64,000 nucleotides of DNA from Micromonospora rhizosphaerae (GTDB lineage: Bacteria; Actinomycetota; Actinomycetes; Mycobacteriales; Micromonosporaceae), in NCBI RefSeq assembly GCF_900091465.1, contig NZ_FMHV01000002.1:4960001-5024000 (forward strand). Reading direction: 5' to 3'. A program made the position numbers and the translations under genes. Under the pieces are notes generated by a model. It was not told the origin of the DNA. It made no database searches and saw only the letters and a list, made by a program, of their open reading frames with translations. Of this stretch, positions 61,763 through 64,000 are shown in pieces. Numbering within the stretch: the first letter of the stretch is position 1; each line of letters begins with the position of its first letter.

Positions 61763-62410
61763 TTAGCGGCGACCCATACCCCGAACGTCCGGGGCGATCC
61801 GGCCTCGGCGCGCGGCCACCCGACCCCGCCAGACCCGCACCAGCACCAGGACCACCACCAGGGCGAGCACCACCTCCCCGCCCAGGCCGAGCCGCCGCTC
61901 CAGCAGCCGGTACGACGCCCCGGCCAGGTAGCCGAGCACGGCCACGGTCACCGCCCAGAGGGCGCCGCCGGTGACGTTCGCCAGGGTGAAGGTGCGCTGA
62001 GGTATCGCGCTCATGCCGGCCAGCCCGGGCACGAGGGCCCGCAGGGCGGCCGCCCACCGGCCGAGCACCACCGCCATGGCACCCCGCCGTCGAATCAGGT
62101 CGAGCGCCCGCCACAGCTCGCCGGAGCGGACGAACCGGCGCGGGGTCCGGGCCAGCAGCCGCCGGCCGTAGCGGCGCCCGACCAGGTAGCCGATCTGGTC
62201 GCCGAGCGCGGCCCCGGTCACCGCCGCGACCACCACCGCCCAGAGCGGCAGCCGCCCCTCGTGCGCGAGCACCCCGCCGACCAGCACGGCGACCTCCCCG
62301 GGTACGAGCAGGCCGAGGAAGGTCGACGCCTCCAGCGCCGGGAGCAGGAAGACCAGGGCCAGGACCAGGGCGGGCGGCAGCGCCGCCAGCAGGTTCAGCA
62401 GCTGGTCCAT
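61763..62410 (-). CDS. DedA family membrane protein
   Basis: 215 aa from ATG 62410. DedA/SNARE-associated fold: LVFLLPALEASTFLGLLVPGE with the conserved E-x-x-x-x-x-x-x-x-P-G-E, AALGDQIGYLVGRRYGRR, and the second re-entrant part VVLGRWAAALRALVPGLAG with the conserved Arg and Gly. DedA proteins transport or flip lipid carriers such as undecaprenyl phosphate or phosphatidylethanolamine. The last 25 residues are Arg-rich. The G-quadruplex repeat lies 78 bases after its stop. Confidence 0.9.
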   Translation of the reverse strand: MDQLLNLLAALPPALVLALVFLLPALEASTFLGLLVPGEVAVLVGGVLAHEGRLPLWAVVVAAVTGAALGDQIGYLVGRRYGRRLLARTPRRFVRSGELWRALDLIRRRGAMAVVLGRWAAALRALVPGLAGMSAIPQRTFTLANVTGGALWAVTVAVLGYLAGASYRLLERRLGLGGEVVLALVVVLVLVRVWRGRVAARRGRIAPDVRGMGRR

Positions 62411-62550
62411 CGGCCGATTGTCGCCCGCGACCGGCCCGGTCCGCCTGGCGTACGGCCCACGCCGCCAGCGATCTCTTTCCGGGTACGGACCGGACAGGTG
62501 CGGCGCTGCGGTCACGGACTGGGCGGCCACTGCGCTGGGTCCGCGGCTGG

Positions 62551-62688
62551 CGGGAGGCCGCTGCCGAGGGCGTGGACCGCGGCCGGGGACGGCTGATCAT
62601 GGCGCGGCTGCTGGACGAGGCGACCATCGACGGCACGCCCGAGGGCACGACGGTCCACCTGGTCAAGCGGGTCTCTGGCGGCGCCTGA
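62551..62688 (+). pseudogene. Remnant of an RsbW-like anti-sigma-factor kinase
   Basis: The frame ending at 62688 reads ...EGVDRGRGRLIMARLLDEAT followed by GTPEGTTVHLVKRVSGGA. It matches the end of HATPase_c_2/RsbW-type kinases (G-RGL-x-x-M ... GT-x-V-x-L-x-K), including the final ATP-lid region. The N-box and N-terminal domain are missing and no start codon is present in that frame. A non-functional fragment. Confidence 0.6.
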
Positions 62689-62752
62689 CGCGCCCGTCCG
62701 GGCCCATCATCCATTCGGTCGCCGTCCGGCGTGCGCGAAGTCGCCGAAGCGG

Positions 62753-62801
62753 CGCGGCGCCGCGGGTGGACGGGCGAGGACCCGCCACCCGCGGCGCCGC
62801 G
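62753..62801 (-). terminator. Long-stem terminator of the M36 protease gene
   Basis: 17-bp stem (62753-62769 with 62785-62801) continued after a bulged base by four more pairs (62771-62774 with 62781-62784), loop of six; 10 bases beyond the stop at 62812. Confidence 0.8.
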
Positions 62802-62811
62802 ATGGGACCGG

Positions 62812-64000
62812 TTACTGCGTGAACGCCTGGAACTCGGCGATCCGGACGTTGTTCGCCTGGACGCTGGCGGTCGTGCAGTCGGTGTCCGCCCCCGGGTCGG
62901 CGTCCTGCTCACCGGCGTAGTCGGGTGCGCCGGTGCACTGGTTGGTCACCACCTCGATGCGCAGGTGGGTCGCCCTCGTCCGGGGGATGTCGAAGGACCG
63001 GATGATCAGCTCCGGCGCCCGGGGCCGGGGCGCCACCGACGGGAACGCGTCGGCCGGGCTGGTGTAGACGGCGCGGAAGTCCGCAGCGTCCGCACAGGTG
63101 ACCGTGCCGGTGGCCTCGCAGGCCAGCACCCGGAACTGCCGCAGCGCGGAGAACCGGCTCTGCGTCCCCGCGTCCGGGTCGCCCGTGACCGGCGGGCGCA
63201 GCATCGCGCTGACCTGGACCCGGCGTACCTGCTGGGCGCCGCCGGCCAGGTCCACGGTGACCTGCCGGCCGGCGACCGGGCTGCCGAGGGAGGCCCAGTT
63301 GGTCGCCTCGTCGTCATCCGCTATCCGGACGAGGTTGACGCCGTCACCGCTGACCGCCGCCCCGCTGGCCTCGGAGGCCAGGTTCACCGGCACCTGCACC
63401 GGCAGGTCGCGCACCTGACCGGCCTTGACGGTGACCGGACCGACCCGGACGTGTCCGTGTCCCGGCGCGCGGACGATGAACTCGTACGTGCCGGGCACCA
63501 GGCTCACCTGGTCGGTCAGCGCGGTGGCCGGGTCGGTGTCGGCGACCGGCACGGCCCGGGCCTGGTAGGGACCCACGAAGAGCTGGGCACCCGGTACGGC
63601 CACGTCGTCGAGCACCGACCGGAACGTCAGCCTCGCCTCGTTCGCGTACGGCGAGGTGAAGTCCGGCGTCGGGTTGACGTCGCCGTTGCCGTTGCTGGCG
63701 GCGGCCTCGCCGAGACCGCGCTTGGCGAAGGCGTTCCAGAGCAGGTCCTGGTTGGCCCCGCCGAAGCGGATCCGGTCGGCGGCGAGCATCGCGTCCCGGG
63801 CGTCCACCATGCTGACCTGGCTGACGGCCATCAGCAGGAACGAGTCGAACACCAGCTGGATCCAGCGCCGGTTGCCCGGGCAGGCGGTGACCGGCGTCGC
63901 GCCGTTGGCGCAGGACTTCTGCAGCGCCGCGTCACCGGCGCCGTACCGCTGCATCATCGCCGCGCGGATGTCGACGTTGGTGGCGCTCCACACCTCGCCG
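62812..64000 (-). CDS. M36 (fungalysin)-like metalloprotease, C-terminal part only
   Basis: Open from the right window edge; 395 complete codons are visible, without a start. The first visible residues, EVWSATNVDIRAAMMQRYG, then LVFDSFLLMAVSQVSMVDAR and FGGANQDLLWNAFAKRGLG, are the typical end of the M36 peptidase domain; the zinc-site HExxH lies outside the window. The rest (about 260 residues) holds a beta-sandwich with a PEGA-like segment (LVPGTYEFIVRAPGHGHVRV) and a discoidin-like domain with EASGAAVSGDGVNLVRIADD, ATNWASLGSPVAGRQVTVDL. These enzymes are secreted endopeptidases. Confidence 0.82.
   Translation of the reverse strand, partial: GEVWSATNVDIRAAMMQRYGAGDAALQKSCANGATPVTACPGNRRWIQLVFDSFLLMAVSQVSMVDARDAMLAADRIRFGGANQDLLWNAFAKRGLGEAAASNGNGDVNPTPDFTSPYANEARLTFRSVLDDVAVPGAQLFVGPYQARAVPVADTDPATALTDQVSLVPGTYEFIVRAPGHGHVRVGPVTVKAGQVRDLPVQVPVNLASEASGAAVSGDGVNLVRIADDDEATNWASLGSPVAGRQVTVDLAGGAQQVRRVQVSAMLRPPVTGDPDAGTQSRFSALRQFRVLACEATGTVTCADAADFRAVYTSPADAFPSVAPRPRAPELIIRSFDIPRTRATHLRIEVVTNQCTGAPDYAGEQDADPGADTDCTTASVQANNVRIAEFQAFTQ

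Overview
The window is very GC-rich, with strong G/C bias at third codon positions, many GTG starts, ATGA/TGATG gene junctions and several likely leaderless genes. Together with the gene content (actinobacterial Lrp/bkd locus, streptogrisin-type protease, LtrA, stand-alone LigD-type polymerase, paired CrcB genes) this points to the chromosome of a soil actinomycete, most probably Micromonosporaceae. That placement is inference; no rRNA or tRNA gene is present to confirm it. I found no insertion sequence, prophage or CRISPR array.

Layout. 1-5.9 kb: the 3' part of a parallel beta-helix protein, then a complete E1alpha-E1beta-E2 branched-chain 2-oxoacid dehydrogenase operon divergent from an Lrp/AsnC regulator. 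6-11 kb: LigD-like polymerase, small proteins, histidine phosphatase, hemerythrin, and glyA behind a ZTP-type (pfl) riboswitch; a branched palindromic element follows. 11-18.5 kb: ribulokinase, a DUF4177-like protein and a fructose-type ABC importer with its kinase (frcB-C-A-K), divergent from a LacI regulator with two palindromic operators. 18.5-27 kb: mixed single genes (FMN alpha-hydroxyacid oxidase, RibD-like reductase, MazG-like, YjbR-like, secreted serine protease, LOG-like, LtrA, a membrane-anchored HhH protein) and two decayed genes. 27-33.3 kb: oligopeptide ABC importer operon. 33.7-38 kb: APC permease, APH-like kinase, DUF5995 protein. 38-43.5 kb: a large LuxR-type ATPase regulator divergent from a degenerate cyclase/ATPase protein.

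43.6-45.4 kb: a hydrolase and a glycosyltransferase. 45.4-55.5 kb: a probable aromatic-acid uptake and catabolism divergon: IclR-paaK-thioesterase on one strand, livK-livH-livMG-livF-MBL-FAD monooxygenase on the other, with palindromic and direct-repeat sites between. 55.5-56.5 kb: a candidate fluoride riboswitch and two crcB genes. 56.6-64 kb: MFS, esterase, FUSC, DedA and small membrane proteins, a GGGGCT-type repeat, a kinase remnant and the 3' part of an M36 protease with a C-terminal discoidin-like region.

The most unusual part is 37.2-43.5 kb. The DUF5995 gene and the cyclase/ATPase gene share a 23-bp promoter-proximal block (21 of 23 identical, same orientation and similar distance to each start), and the LuxR ATPase lies between them. 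The cyclase/ATPase protein has replaced residues in both its cyclase site and its P-loop, and in place of the usual C-terminal helical repeats it carries 14 uninterrupted hexapeptide repeats. This looks like an uncharacterised regulatory unit.
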